64,000 nt of DNA from Viola odorata (GCA_963691705.1 OY829542.1:42281105-42345104); one strand, 5' to 3'; positions 11,009 through 20,787 are shown, counted from the stretch's first letter. A program made the numbers and translations. Notes: generated by a model from the letters alone, not told the origin.

Positions 11009-12163
11009 CTAAGAAGCAGTCGGCGAATGGCCTCCTCCTTGTGGAGCGGATCGCGAGCGGTGGAAGTCCTCATCAGAAAGGGTCGCGACCCTCTTGTCAA
11101 AATAATCGGCAAGGTCTTGAACACGAAGACTCGCCGCCCCGTAATGGTACATAAGGGCCCCCATCATGATCGCCCCACCCTCCTTCAAGTACCACTGATT
11201 CTTCTCGGGAAAAACAGCAAGCTCGGCAGAAATCTTGGCATTTCTCTGTCTTTCCTGACGCAATTCGGTCTCCTCTCGAGAAAGACGTTCATTCAGAGCA
11301 ACACTTTTCTATCTTTCCTCTTCCAAAGCAAGCCTGACAGCCTCCACCTCTTGCTCAGCAGTCGTTGCCCCCTGCTTAGCAACTGCGGCCTCCTGTTTGG
11401 CAGCCTCTAATTCTTGTTTAGCGGCGGTAAGGGCGTCCAGGTAACGCTGATGCTGAGATACCAGCCTACCTATCTCTCCCTGCCTTTTTGCCGTCTCCTA
11501 GGCATTTTCCTCATCCATGTAATGAAGATGGCAAAGCGAAGAAAACAGTTGGGAGCGGAGGAAGTTTATGCACTCCTGCTGGCTCTTGGCCACGAAGGTA
11601 TCCTGTTCTCTCTGAAGAAACATCATCTCGGCCGCCAGATATGAGGTAGACGCGAGGATAGTGTCATCAGTAGCATCCGCTGGAAACTGCAGAACGTTAT
11701 CTCTAAAGGAGCGTAAGTCAATCTGGTGAGTGGGGAGAATGGGAGGAAGATGCGAGGTGGCACCAACCATCAAGCTAGGAGCAGGGCCTCCCCTAACGGC
11801 AGCAGGCGGAGACATCGGAATAAAAAGCAGAGTAGTAGGAGAAGGGGGACGGCTGCTGGAATCTCCCATGTTGGGAACAAAAGTCCCCTCCTTGCCAAGT
11901 GCTTCAAGGTTAGGAGCGTGAGCGGCGGAAGAAGAGTAAATCGGAGAATCACCAAAAGTACAAGGATCGCCGCCGAAGTTAATGCCCTGCGATTGCCCAG
12001 CAGGCGCGCCACCGCCCCCAAGAGAAGAAAGAAGAGGGTCAACGGTAGAAGAAGAGGGTCTATTCTGAAACTCATAACGAGCCTTCTTCTGACGCTCCAG
12101 GAGGGCCTCCGCGACAGACATATCACTGAGAGAAGAGGAAGGGGCAGAAGCAGTGCCGGCCTC

Positions 12164-12234
12164 CTGATAGCATAGAATATAATAAGAAACCACATGGAAG
12201 GAAAGAAGGAAAGCGTTAAGAAAAGCACAAATAC
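12164..12234 (-). other. asY intron 2, Tat-A
   Basis: GT...AG intron of 71 nt with donor CGCAG|GTATTT and acceptor GCTATCAG. Tat-B has the matching intron between CCAG|GTATGC (about 26491) and TTTTCTAG (about 26562). Confidence 0.5.
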
Positions 12235-12503
12235 CTGCGTGTCCGAAGGAATCAGAGGAAATCCAGAAGAGGTAGCAGTAGTTGTCGCCTCTGAAGAAAC
12301 GGCAGGTACGAGAGGCGTAGCGCTCGTCTTCTTAGCTCTCCTCTTCTTCGCAACACGAGCTCGTGGGGGAAGCGTTTGGGCAATATCTAAAGTGGCAGCA
12401 GCTTCCCTCTCAGCAGTGGCGATAGCCTCGGCCGCTGCCTTTCTCTTCTGCTCCTGTTTTCTTTTTCTTCGAAAATACTCAGGCTCCCAGCCAGGTGGAG
12501 GCA

Positions 12504-12572
12504 CTGCACAGATACAAAATGTTAGCGTTAGCAGTTCTCGGCAGCATAAAGGAAAAAGGCCAAACGCTCACC
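12504..12572 (-). other. asY intron 1, Tat-A
   Basis: GT...AG intron of 69 nt with donor ACGG|GTGAGC and acceptor TCTGTGCAG. Removal joins the codons for a Lys-Thr-Val-Pro-Pro-Pro-Gly run. In Tat-B about 46 nt spanning this acceptor are deleted. Confidence 0.5.
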
Positions 12573-13288
12573 CGTTTTGTATTTCTCCATATCCAACCCG
12601 TTAGCCACTTTAAAGGCGTCAACACTAAAGTCCAACTGAAGCAATGTCTTCAACCAACCGTCTTCTGGGTCAGAGAGGGGTTTTCTGCTACCCCAAGCCC
12701 CATCTTTAATGTCCTCATTAAAACCGGTCCTCCACAAAGGCTCAGGCAAGTCAACAATGAAAAATCCCTCCTTCTAGTGAGGAACGGAGGATTCAATACC
12801 CATAAGCTTCCAAGTAAAGGGCTTCAAGGACCCATCTTCATAATGGGGGGACACTGATATCACCCCCTTACGAGAATATAGTTGGAAAATGTTATGAAGC
12901 AACCCTAAAGAAGGAGATGCGATTCCTTTGAATCGACACAATGCTGCAAAGGCACTAACAACGCAAATTGCGTTAGGGCTCAATTGAGCCGGGGCTAGAT
13001 CAGAGTCAGCCAATAACAGCTTCACGAGTGGGTCAAGAGGAAGCCGAAACCCATAATCAAACAATTTGGCATACAACATTCTGCTATTGCCAGGCAAAGG
13101 ACTGTTCAAGCGGAGCGACTCAGAAGCAAGATGCACAGGATAATCCAACTGAACACTAGACTCGGCCAATCTACAGCGAATTAAAGGCAAAGTATAGAGA
13201 GAATTAGGAGTATTATCAATTTTTTCCTCCCCAGCGGACCTTTGAGGATCCCCTTCCTCAGCAGGTTTCTTAGAACCAGCCTTAGTCA

Positions 13289-13415
13289 GAATCCGGTGTA
13301 GTCGGGGGGGTCGGACAATATTCTCGCTCATCAAAGACCTGATCATATGAATCAGCCATGAGAAATGGAAATTAGTAATAACAGAAGAGAACAAAGAAGA
13401 AGATGAACAGGAAAA
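13289..13415 (-). pseudogene. as2 of Tat-C, N-terminal fragment fused to asY
   Basis: The minus-strand frame 13433-12774 reads from Tat-C as2 sequence (PPRLHRIL, matching the LPTPPT..DSD stretch of as2) straight into asY (TKAGSKKPAEEGD). The join is at the inversion breakpoint, with TGA microhomology. A TATA-like CTATTTATG (minus strand, near 13434) lies upstream. The chimeric frame is 219 aa long. It is a product of rearrangement, not an ancestral gene. Confidence 0.55.
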
Positions 13416-13894
13416 GGAAGAAGAACTCCCCATAAATAGTCAAAGTGGTGAGGCTCTTCGGAATTTTCCGCACGTGATTGGAGGATGATTCAATGCATCT
13501 CGAGAAGATCAACCATAACTGCAGAATCAAGTCCTTCGATCATGCCTGTTGGGATTTCTCGATAATCAAGAAACACTGAAAAACCACCCAATCAGTTAAT
13601 ACTGAAGAGGCGGCGCGAGATTAATGCAAAACGGTTCGCCAGAACAACCTACGCCACCTGGCAGACAAAGAAGAATAAATACTATAGAAGTTCGACCAAT
13701 GGCAGACTCATTTTCAGTTGGGCTGACACAGCCCTCAACTGAAGCAGGGGCTAACGTACTAGAAAGGGAAAGAAATTGCAAGCCCGATAACCGAAAGAAG
13801 TCTTCATTTATATACGACCTAACAACCTAAATATACATCCGCATACACGATACATACAAAGGAAAAACAAAAAAGGAGGCACAGCGGCAACCAC
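13416..13894. other. spacer between as1 and as2 of Tat-C
   Basis: Non-coding. It aligns in order with the as1-as2 spacer of Tat-A (35270-35735), including a decayed copy of the AACTGAAAATGAG motif seen near the LTRs (here 13707-13725, minus reading). No gene is seen. Confidence 0.45.
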
Positions 13895-14314
13895 TCAAGC
13901 TCGAGACCCTACATCGTTGTCATCATCCACCAGCAGAGTGGGGATATCCCTCAAGGACTCCACCACAGAGGTCAGCTCAGAAGAGGTGCCTCTCATGCTC
14001 TTCAGGCAGCAGTTCAGCAGATTCTTCCTCTGCTGTAGCATGGCGATGGCTACCTCGATGCGGCAGGTTGCAGCGGTCAACTTGGAGACGTTCCCTATGG
14101 GGTTGAAGTCCTCCATGGAAGCAGCCCCAATCCTGGACTGAATAGGGGTCATCATTCCCCGAAACTCCAGCACGTCTTCACCAGTCTTTGTCAGTATGTT
14201 CTCTAAGAAGCTGACATCACCCTCAATGGGATTTTTCAGGGTTATGGCTTTGGAAGTCAGAAAGGCTAAAGCGGAACCAGGGAGATAGGCTAAAGCGGAA
14301 CCCTTGGTGAACAC
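13895..14314 (-). CDS. as1 of Tat-C, 139 aa, altered N-terminus
   Basis: Residues from about 19 onward match as1 of the other copies (FLTSKAITLKN, GDVSFLENILTKT, LQQRKNLLNCCLK), with many substitutions that mark the Tat-C subfamily. The first 18 residues (MFTKGSALAYLPGSALAF) come from unrelated sequence containing a short duplication, and replace the usual MDELTRN start. The usual TATA box is missing upstream, so this copy has probably lost its promoter. The frame is open but may not be expressed. Confidence 0.5.
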   Translation of the reverse strand: MFTKGSALAYLPGSALAFLTSKAITLKNPIEGDVSFLENILTKTGEDVLEFRGMMTPIQSRIGAASMEDFNPIGNVSKLTAATCRIEVAIAMLQQRKNLLNCCLKSMRGTSSELTSVVESLRDIPTLLVDDDNDVGSRA

Positions 14315-15123
14315 TCGAGATACTCGAGATAGTACAGACCAAAACCCAGAAGAACGTAAATCGCGTCAATATTGCGGGTGGCTACGGTGTAAGACCGCAC
14401 AATTTGTAGGTGGCCTACAATGTAAAACCGCGTCAATATTACGGGTAGCTACGGCGTAAAACCGCGTCAATATTATGGGTAGCTTATGGCGTAAAACTGC
14501 ATCAATATTGCGGACGGCTTACAGTAAGGCTGGATTCAACGAGCTTGGATAGAAAAGCGACATCAATGATACCCCGATATATGCGAGTGAAAGCCTTTAA
14601 GGGTAACTAATGTTTGTCATTGCATAATATTTTTACTAACGTGACAAAGCCACATTTGAGAATGTGCAGGAAAAACGATAAAATATCACCTTCCGAACGA
14701 TATTCTGAGCTACGAGGAGGTAACATCGTAATGTCCTGTCTTGCCGATATCGATCATATGAAACATGTCCTGGGAAATATCAGCATTATCAATTTGGGTA
14801 TATCACTGGCGTTATCAGTTCTGGTTTATGACCAGCATTGTCGCTACAACCTCCTCACTGTCAACTTGGTCGACATCCTCTCTGTGGCCAATAGTTCTCA
14901 CAAGCGTTCGGTTCGCGTTACCTGCTTCGCTATCGTGTATCTGGTACAAAGATGCCGAGTTTTGACAGATACCGGGAATAAAAATACATGGTTTGAATAT
15001 CAAAAGAATCAGAGAAACTTGAAGATCCTCACGAACTTGCCGCAAAGTGAGGAAATAACACTCCTCTAGATGCCGAGAATGAAGCCCTTGGTAAACACTC
15101 GGGCTCATTTTCAGTTGGGCTTA
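14315..15123 (+). other. Tat-C 3' non-coding region before the LTR
   Basis: About 800 bp lies between as1 and the LTR, against about 200 bp in Tat-A and Tat-B. It is bounded by two copies of CCCTTGGTRAACACTCG (near 14308 and 15085), as if the extra segment had been gained between them. It holds the 34-bp repeats at 14362-14530. The same region, diverged, makes up 48890-49959 of Tat-F, so Tat-F derives from a Tat-C-like element. No supported gene. Confidence 0.6.
14362..14530 (+). repeat. five tandem units of about 34 bp
   Basis: The unit is about CGCGTCAATATTGCGGGTAG followed by CTACGGYGTAAAAC, repeated five times with substitutions. Related units lie at 48990-49191 in Tat-F. Confidence 0.7.
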
Positions 15124-15647
15124 TGATAACAATTGATAAAACACCGAGGGTACATTCGTCTTTTCACCCCAAGTCAAGGTCGGGCCACTGTAGACCTTGA
15201 CTGGGGACAACCACCCAGCTACCGCCCCATGCTGACTGAGGAATCCTGGGATGGTCGACATCAGCGGGGGGGGGGGGGGACCCACACGACATCCTCTCAT
15301 CCCAGACAGCCTTGGTAACGTCTCATTGGCGATACCTCATTGGCGATATCTCATCCAGCTGTCGCCTGCTGACGTCATCTTGGGCATTATCTTTCCTCAT
15401 TAAGGCCTACCCTCATGGGTAACACCCTCTCATTTTGCCTATAAATACCACCCCTTTTTAGATCAAAGGTAAGGCCAGAATTGCTAACTGAATCTCTGCC
15501 AAATTACACAGCCATACTAACTTAAGCATCGGAGTGTTTACGCTGGACCCCCCCTCCGGCGCTTTACAGGTACGACGGACCACCTCTACAGTGACTCCGG
15601 ACGACCATAATCTCTACCCCGCTTTCTCAGAAGTCCTAATCTTAACA
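15124..15647 (+). repeat. Tat-C 3' LTR (now in inverted position)
   Basis: The LTR is 524 bp, TGATAACAATTG...ATCTTAACA, with a TATAAATA box near 15440 and a G14 run near 15266-15279. It follows the pre-LTR TTTTCAGTTGGGCTTA. Its partner is 55299-55847 (minus orientation). The flanking AATGG at 15648-15652 is the reverse complement of CCATT at 55848-55852, which identifies the pair despite the 40-kb gap and opposite orientation. Confidence 0.8.
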
Positions 15648-15652
15648 AATGG

Positions 15653-16766
15653 TGTAGAAAAAGAATTATAAGGAAATTTTGGTTTGGAGTTTACTTGCCT
15701 TTCAATCTTCTAGGCGAGGTGGAGCATATCATCCAAGGTGTTGTAGGTTCGGAAGTCATGTTGACAAGAAATCTCCTTGTGTAAGCTACCCAAAAACTGA
15801 GTCATGGTAGCTTCCACACTCTCATTCACATTCGCCCGCATCAAACAAGTTTGCATCTCATGAAAATACTCACTTATACTTCGAGTACCTTGTGTCAAGC
15901 ATTGAAGCCTTTGATGCAAGTCTTGGATGTGATAGCTAGGAACAAACTGACACCTTATCTCATATTTGAGCTCTTGCCAAGATGCTACGGGTGGGATTCT
16001 CTCTAATCTTCTAGTTAACACGAGTTTATCCCACTAATGGATTGCCATTCCTACAAACTCCACAATAGCAAGTTTAACCTTCTTCTCTTCCGAATAATTG
16101 TAGCAAGCAAAGAGGCGCTCAAACTTGCTTTCCCAATCATAATAAACATTCGGATCTTCTCTCCTTTAAAATGGAGGCATTGAAAGTTTGATGCTAGAAA
16201 AATTATTGTCAAAATGTTCCTCATTAGGATGCCTCCTTCCTCTCGTTTCATAGGGCTCATCGAAATGAAATTGGCGAGCACCGTGGGCATTCTCATAATG
16301 GGGTGGTTGTCTAAGGTCGGTGAGGGACCAAGATTCTGACCCCTATGAGAAGGACTGCCATGACACGGGCCTAGGGCAAAAGAAGGTTCTTGTCTAAATG
16401 CATCACTGTAAACCTCATCTTCCACACTATGATCACTTAAGACCATTACCGCTTCCACATTTTCACTCATTCTCGGCAACCCATAATAGTCAATACTAGC
16501 CGGATCACTAGGCCCCATTCGTTGGTGAAAATGAGCAGTCGGTTGTATAGCGTGGGGGGGGGGGAGGGATGATCATCCCTCATCTTCCAAGAATTCAATT
16601 GATTCAAGAGCAATTTGTTGGTTTGCTCTTGTTTCTCCCATTGAAGCATCATGCGGGCCATAAATTGATTTGTTTCCTCCATATGAACTGATAGGGAAAC
16701 AAGGGCTGGAGGTAAAGTGGAGTACTCGTCTGAACCCTCACCTTGGGCACTCGATTCATGAGACAT
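15653..16766 (-). pseudogene. Gyp-D gag, N-terminal part
   Basis: The start is MSHESSAQGEG at 16766. The gag core (SKFERLFACYNYSEEKKVKL, WDKLVLTRRLE, FVPSYHIQDLHQRLQCLTQG) is that of Ty3/gypsy retrotransposon gag and forms the particle shell. It is broken by stops (for example a TAA near 16167 and one within the AIH.WDK motif) and by a frameshift at the G-run near 16555. The sequence stops at 15652, where Tat-C is inserted. The zinc-knuckle half continues at 55848 on the other strand. Confidence 0.75.
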
Positions 16767-18100
16767 TGTACCTACAAAAATGAACAAACACAATTCTAAA
16801 AATAAAGGTTAGTCACTCCCTAAGTGTTTGCACTCGTATTTCGCACACACTCTAATGATCTTATCACCTTACCCTCTTAATCTCCTTGTCAAATGCCACA
16901 CCTTAAGCAAGGATTGACTCAAGAATCAAAGAAAGCACAAGGAGGAGCAACGAAAACTTAGCTTAGAAAGGAAGGTTTGGAAAGCCAATTTAGTGATCAA
17001 ATTGTCAAGTGAATGATTTTGAAAATCAAAATGAATTAGAGTAGAAAGGTTATGGAAGAAAACAAGAAACAAAACTCAAAGATACAACCTGCTCAAGAAG
17101 AAAAGGCGAAAAGAGAAAAGGAAAGGAAGAAAATAAATTGGAGGGAAACTTGGAATTTGAAAAGCAGAACCTAGCGGTATGTCGTTAGTGTCTTAACGGC
17201 ATGCCACTAAGCATGGTCACGTTGGCTCTTTTGTTGCTATCTTGTTTTATTAAAGACTTCTCACGTTTTTGCTCTCTAGGGTGCCGGTTTTGGTGTTTTA
17301 GTTTAGGACTTTGTGTGCAACTAGGTTTGCTTTAGTTTAGGACTTGAGTTTGAGACTTTTTGTAGCCATTTTGTGAGATATTTCTGATATGAGGTCCAGC
17401 AGTATTGCTTAGGCTCAAACGGGTAAGTTTAAGGTTGCTTTTGGAGGTCCTTTTTACTTAACACCGAAATGGCAAAGTTTTGGGAAGAGAGTATGAGTAG
17501 GTGAGGGTTTTAAGGAAACGTGAGAAGGAGTGGCAACAACTGACTTTAAACCAAACAAAACAAAGATTAAACAAAGATTTAAACACAAACTTGACAGCTG
17601 AATTGGAGAAAAATGGATTGACAAGACACAAACTCAAGAACACATGAAGAACAAGAAGAACAACAAGTTGTCTGGTGGAGTTGTTCCTGAACAGACATTC
17701 GGATTTGGACACAAAAAAATAGTAAACGAGGGAATTAATTCAAGAAATTAAACAAAAATATTTCTAAGACACAGAAATACAACTTTCATAAAGGAAAGAA
17801 AAGGAAATTCCGCAGAGAACACAGAGAAAACAAACTAAGAACACAAGAACTATACTTCTCGGATGAGATCTGCACACCCTTTTGTTTTGGCCAAAATGCA
17901 TGAAATTTTCACAGAATTTTCTTGCGACTCAAGAACAATTTTTTTCACACACAAGCTGGATATTTTGGACACAAAATTTGGGAATTTTATAAGCAGCAGA
18001 ACATACACAAATGGAACAAACACAAGACAATACAAGGAAGATAGTTTTGAGAAAAAAAGAAAACCAACCTAGAGGGAAGCCATGAAGCTCTGCCACCATA
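16767..18100 (-). other. Gyp-D 5' leader
   Basis: About 1.3 kb of A-rich leader between the LTR and gag, with no supported gene. A primer-binding site at 18098-18081 (minus, TGGTGGCAGAGC...) lies 2 nt from the LTR. It differs by two bases from TGGTATCAGAGC, the usual complement of the initiator Met tRNA 3' end. Confidence 0.55.
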
Positions 18101-18804
18101 TGATAAGAGCTAGGTTCATTAGGAAGGAATGGAGGGCGAGAGTTTGGTCATGGATGGATCTAGCCCTCGTTGGGAGGTTGGCGTTGATGATCAATGAACA
18201 AGATGATGAAGCGAAGTTGAAGATGCAGAAATGGAATAGATATTGATTGATGAACATAAACAAGAAAAGCAACCTGTTCACTAAGACAAACCCTCCTAGA
18301 CCAAGTCTAGGCAACCTTGCCATTTAGCTAAAATGATCTCTTTCCAAGATCAACCCTCTCAATGAAAGATATTGAGCAACCCGATTGTTTGGAGCAGATA
18401 GTGTTTACTAACCCTAATCCACACGTAAGGTGTATTGGTCTAAGAAAGGAGATAACTCACAAATATTCTAGGCCCCTCTAAATGAGTACATCTCTAGCTA
18501 TTTATACTTATTATAAAACAGGCTGAAAATTCACTCAAACCAGTGACTAGCGGCATGCCGCTATAGAGCTAGCAGCATACCGTTAGCTTCACTTCAAACA
18601 TATCGACTTCCAGTAGCTGGTGGTATGCCGCTAAGACATTGGCGGTATGCCTCTAAGAACTATCTCAAAACCTCCAAAATTCTGGTAGTTGGCGGCATGT
18701 CGCTAAGGCACTGGCAGCACGCCGCTAAGATATATCTTGGGCATGTACGCGGACTCCGTTGAGACTTTGTTAGGCATGATGGTGTGTGTGTTAGCGTTAA
18801 CACA
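18101..18804 (-). repeat. Gyp-D LTR, long form (704 bp)
   Basis: On the minus strand it runs TGTGTTAACGC...CTCTTATCA, with TATAAATAG inside and repeated GGCATGCCGCTA-type motifs (18540-18725). The partner at 59831-60152 is only 322 bp. It lacks about 380 internal bases, including the TATA box, but matches at both ends. The upper boundary is uncertain by a few bases. Confidence 0.7.
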
Positions 18805-18933
18805 TGTCATCCAATGCTCTCGTGCCTCCAAGCTCTCCTCTTTGGCTCTAAGGGTCTTCAAGAGTAAAACTACTGTTCCTTTGCTCCTCGTGAAGTAGAG
18901 GTGTGCTCCTGCGTTTGTATCACTAGTGGGCTT
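18805..18933 (-). pseudogene. tail of a second Gyp-D pol
   Basis: The minus-strand sequence matches the pol end at about 59702-59830 (SKGT..LLLKTL, EEESLEA) and lies just upstream of the Gyp-D LTR. So a Gyp-D pol end is followed by LTR and then gag, which implies tandem Gyp-D copies sharing an LTR. It is cut at 18933 by the Tat-A 3' LTR. Confidence 0.6.
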
Positions 18934-19496
18934 TGATAAGAATTTGTCTTCTGCCGAAGGGTAGGAGAGGAATGGGCCTTTTCCAGTTCAGTGTCCGCGG
19001 TGATCCGCCGTACCTGCAAGGCGCCGGAGGGGGTCTCCAGCGGAAACACTCCGAAGCTTAAGTCAGTATTTGTGGTAAATTTGGCAGAGCTTGGGCCAGT
19101 AAATTCCGCTTACCTTCCTCCTTGGTGGGGGAGGTATTTATAGGCGAAGTGGAGCACTTCTGCGTGATCGGGACTGTGATGTATTGACATGCCCATTATG
19201 GGCCAAGGTCTTCCCGTTAGGTGGGATGTGTAGTATTATGGCGTTAGACATATGTATGGGGGTAGGCGTTACCTAGATAAGGTAACGCCTACGCTTCACA
19301 CGGGATGCCCGATTTGGTCTAGGATGGGATAACGCCCTGTGTCATGACGAAGTGACGTGTGGGACCCCCTCGCTGATGTCGACCATCCCAGTGTCAGTTA
19401 TAGAGAGAGAGGCGATAGCCTCGATGCTGTCGTAGCGGTAGGAATAGTAGCTTTACCCCCTCCACAGGGTATAAGATGCAAATGCCCTTGTCATCA
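18934..19496 (-). repeat. Tat-A 3' LTR (563 bp, inverted position)
   Basis: Plus reading is TGATAAGAATTTG...TTGTCATCA, so the element reads on the minus strand. It retains the TATAAATA box (minus reading of about 19130-19142) that 5036-5564 has lost. It is followed by TAAGCCCAACTGAAAATGA, the reverse of the pre-LTR motif. The base-pair-precise edge against Gyp-D pol at 18933 predicts a target duplication AAGCC (in restored orientation) at the far end of the array, left of the window. Confidence 0.8.
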
Positions 19497-19699
19497 TAAG
19501 CCCAACTGAAAATGAACCCGAGTGTTTACCAAGGGCTACCGCTCCCTCTTTCGGATCATCGATCCTCTTCATGTCGGGGCGGCTCTTTGTTGGGGAATGG
19601 GATTTCCCTGACCGTTGTTCCTCTAAGTCTATAAATTGAAGCTTTTCTTCATGCGAATCCCTCCCCATCTTTCTCACTTTTTTCTCTTGTACTTGCGCC

Positions 19700-20083
19700 A
19701 TGGACGAGCTGACCAGAAATTTCCTAATCTCCAAAACTCTAACCCTAAAGAACCTCACTGAGGGCGACATCGGGTTCTTAGAGAGGATGATCACCAAGAT
19801 CTCAGAGGATGTCCTGGAACTGCAGGGAATATTGACCCCTATTTTGTCTAGGCAGCTGGTGGTGTCTTTGGAGGACTTCAGCCCTTTAAAGAGTTTGGCG
19901 AAGCTGGCCGCCACCACTTCCCACATTGAGGTGGTTGCTTCGCTGCTGCAACAGAGGAAGGACCTACTGGCTTGCTGCTTAAAGGGTATGAGGGCCTGCT
20001 CTGCTGAACTGATCTCTGTCGCTGACGCCTTAAGGGAGGTACCCGTTACACCAGGGGAGGATGATGCCAGTTCCAACGCTTGA
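19700..20083 (+). CDS. as1 of Tat-A, 127 aa
   Basis: Open frame of 127 aa, starting MDELTRNFLISK and ending EDDASSNA. It differs from the Tat-A0 copy by only a few residues, without stops or frameshifts. A TATAAAT box at 19630-19636 lies 64 bases upstream. It probably encodes a small helical protein of unknown role. The start is set by conservation in three copies. Tat-B is inserted 22 bp after its stop codon. Confidence 0.65.
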   Translation: MDELTRNFLISKTLTLKNLTEGDIGFLERMITKISEDVLELQGILTPILSRQLVVSLEDFSPLKSLAKLAATTSHIEVVASLLQQRKDLLACCLKGMRACSAELISVADALREVPVTPGEDDASSNA

Positions 20084-20100
20084 CCGTTGTCTCTGCTTTC

Positions 20101-20105
20101 TCTTG
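20101..20105 (+). repeat. target-site duplication of Tat-B (TCTTG), left copy
   Basis: Matches 35253-35257 exactly. Five bp is the normal size for Ty3/gypsy integration. Confidence 0.85.
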
Positions 20106-20662
20106 TGATGAGAATTTGTCTTCTGCCGAAGGATATATGGAGAAATTGGTCCTCTCAGATCAGTGCCCACGACGGTCCACAGTACCTGCAATACGCCGGA
20201 GGGGGTCTCCGGCGGAAACACTCCGATGCTTAAGTCAGGATGTGTAGTGAATTTGGCAGAGCTTGGGCCAGTAATTCGTACTTACCTTCCTCCTTTGTGG
20301 GGGAAGTATTTATAGATGAAAATGGAGCGTTTCTGAGTGATCTGGATCATAAGGGGCTAACACTCCCGTTGGAGGGGGTTAGAATTCCCCGTTGGTGGAG
20401 TGAGCTATCGAGGTAGGTGTTACCTATGTGAGGCAATGCCTACACCCCAAACGAGAAGCTTGTCTTGGACTGGGATGGGGTAGCGTCGTCTGTTATAACA
20501 GTGTTGAGTGTAAGACCCCCCCGCTGATGTCGACCATCCCAGCGTTAGTCACATAGAGGGAGGTGATAGCCTCGATGCTGTCTTTGCGGTAGGAACAGTA
20601 GTTGTACCCTCTTCTCAGGGTGTAAGACGAAAATGCCCTTGCCGATAGGCGGATTGTTATCA
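20106..20662 (-). repeat. Tat-B 3' LTR (557 bp)
   Basis: Plus reading TGATGAGAATT...TTGTTATCA. It carries an intact hairpin (CGCCGGAG at 20194-20201, CTCCGGCG at 20207-20214) that the 5' LTR has lost, and a TATAAATA box (minus reading near 20310). The pre-LTR motif follows at 20663. Confidence 0.85.
20194..20214. promoter_or_regulatory. 8-bp stem, 5-nt loop hairpin in the LTR transcribed part
   Basis: A perfect inverted repeat CGCCGGAG/CTCCGGCG around GGGGT, downstream of the TATA box in element orientation. Weaker forms occur at the same place in the LTRs of Tat-A, Tat-C and Tat-F. It may act in RNA processing or packaging, which is inference. Confidence 0.4.
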
Positions 20663-20787
20663 TAAGCCCAACTGAAAATGAGCCCGGGTGTTTACCAAGG
20701 GCTAACGCCCTCTTCCCACGAGATGCTCTTCCGTATATCGGAGCGTTTCCTCATCAGAAGGTAGTTCGGACGGTTTTTGTCAGGGCC

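Larger units (their letters stand above)
5036..13288 (+). mobile_element. Tat-A: 5' LTR, gag-pol and asY; remainder inverted at 18934-20105 and 35253-39529
   Basis: Order: LTR, 86-nt leader, gag-pol (5651-10819), short 3' spacer, then antisense asY up to about 13288. At 13288 the sequence changes in mid-gene to Tat-C. The missing start of asY, with asX, as2, as1 and the 3' LTR, is found inverted at 39529-35253 and 20105-18934, with Tat-B inserted. I infer that one inversion split the element. Confidence 0.7.
11009..13288 (-). pseudogene. asY of Tat-A, spliced antisense gene missing its start
   Basis: Exon 1 runs from about 13288 to 12573 (in-frame TAG at 12774-12776, Trp in relatives). Intron 1 is 12572-12504 (69 nt), exon 2 12503-12235, intron 2 12234-12164 (71 nt) and exon 3 12163-11009, with a TAG at 11500-11498. 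Exon 1 holds the domain shared with asX (RMLYAKLFDYGFRLP, LAPAQLSPN, GVISVSPHYED). Exon 2 is basic (RRKRKQEQKRK, AKKRRAKK), perhaps nuclear localisation signals. Exon 3 is Pro/Ser-rich, then a long coiled coil ending near EKNQWYLKEGG. The true first codons lie at 39501-39529. At 13288 the frame runs instead into a piece of Tat-C as2. Confidence 0.65.
19497..20105 (-). mobile_element. Tat-A 3' internal segment, left of the Tat-B insertion
   Basis: This is an inverted copy of 4428-5035. It ends at TCTTG (20101-20105), which is repeated at 35253-35257 on the far side of Tat-B, where the Tat-A sequence resumes without loss. Confidence 0.8.

Noticed and set aside
12194..12604. Plus-strand ORFs opposite asY
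   Set aside because: They are shadows of asY exons 1 and 2. Intron signals and homology support the minus strand.
14614..15069. 151-aa ORF in the Tat-C 3' region
   Set aside because: The homologous region of Tat-F (49260-49900) does not keep the frame.
5036..15647. Treating 5036-5564 and 15124-15647 as the LTR pair of one element
   Set aside because: The two LTRs are only distantly similar, and 15124-15647 pairs by target duplication with 55299-55847.
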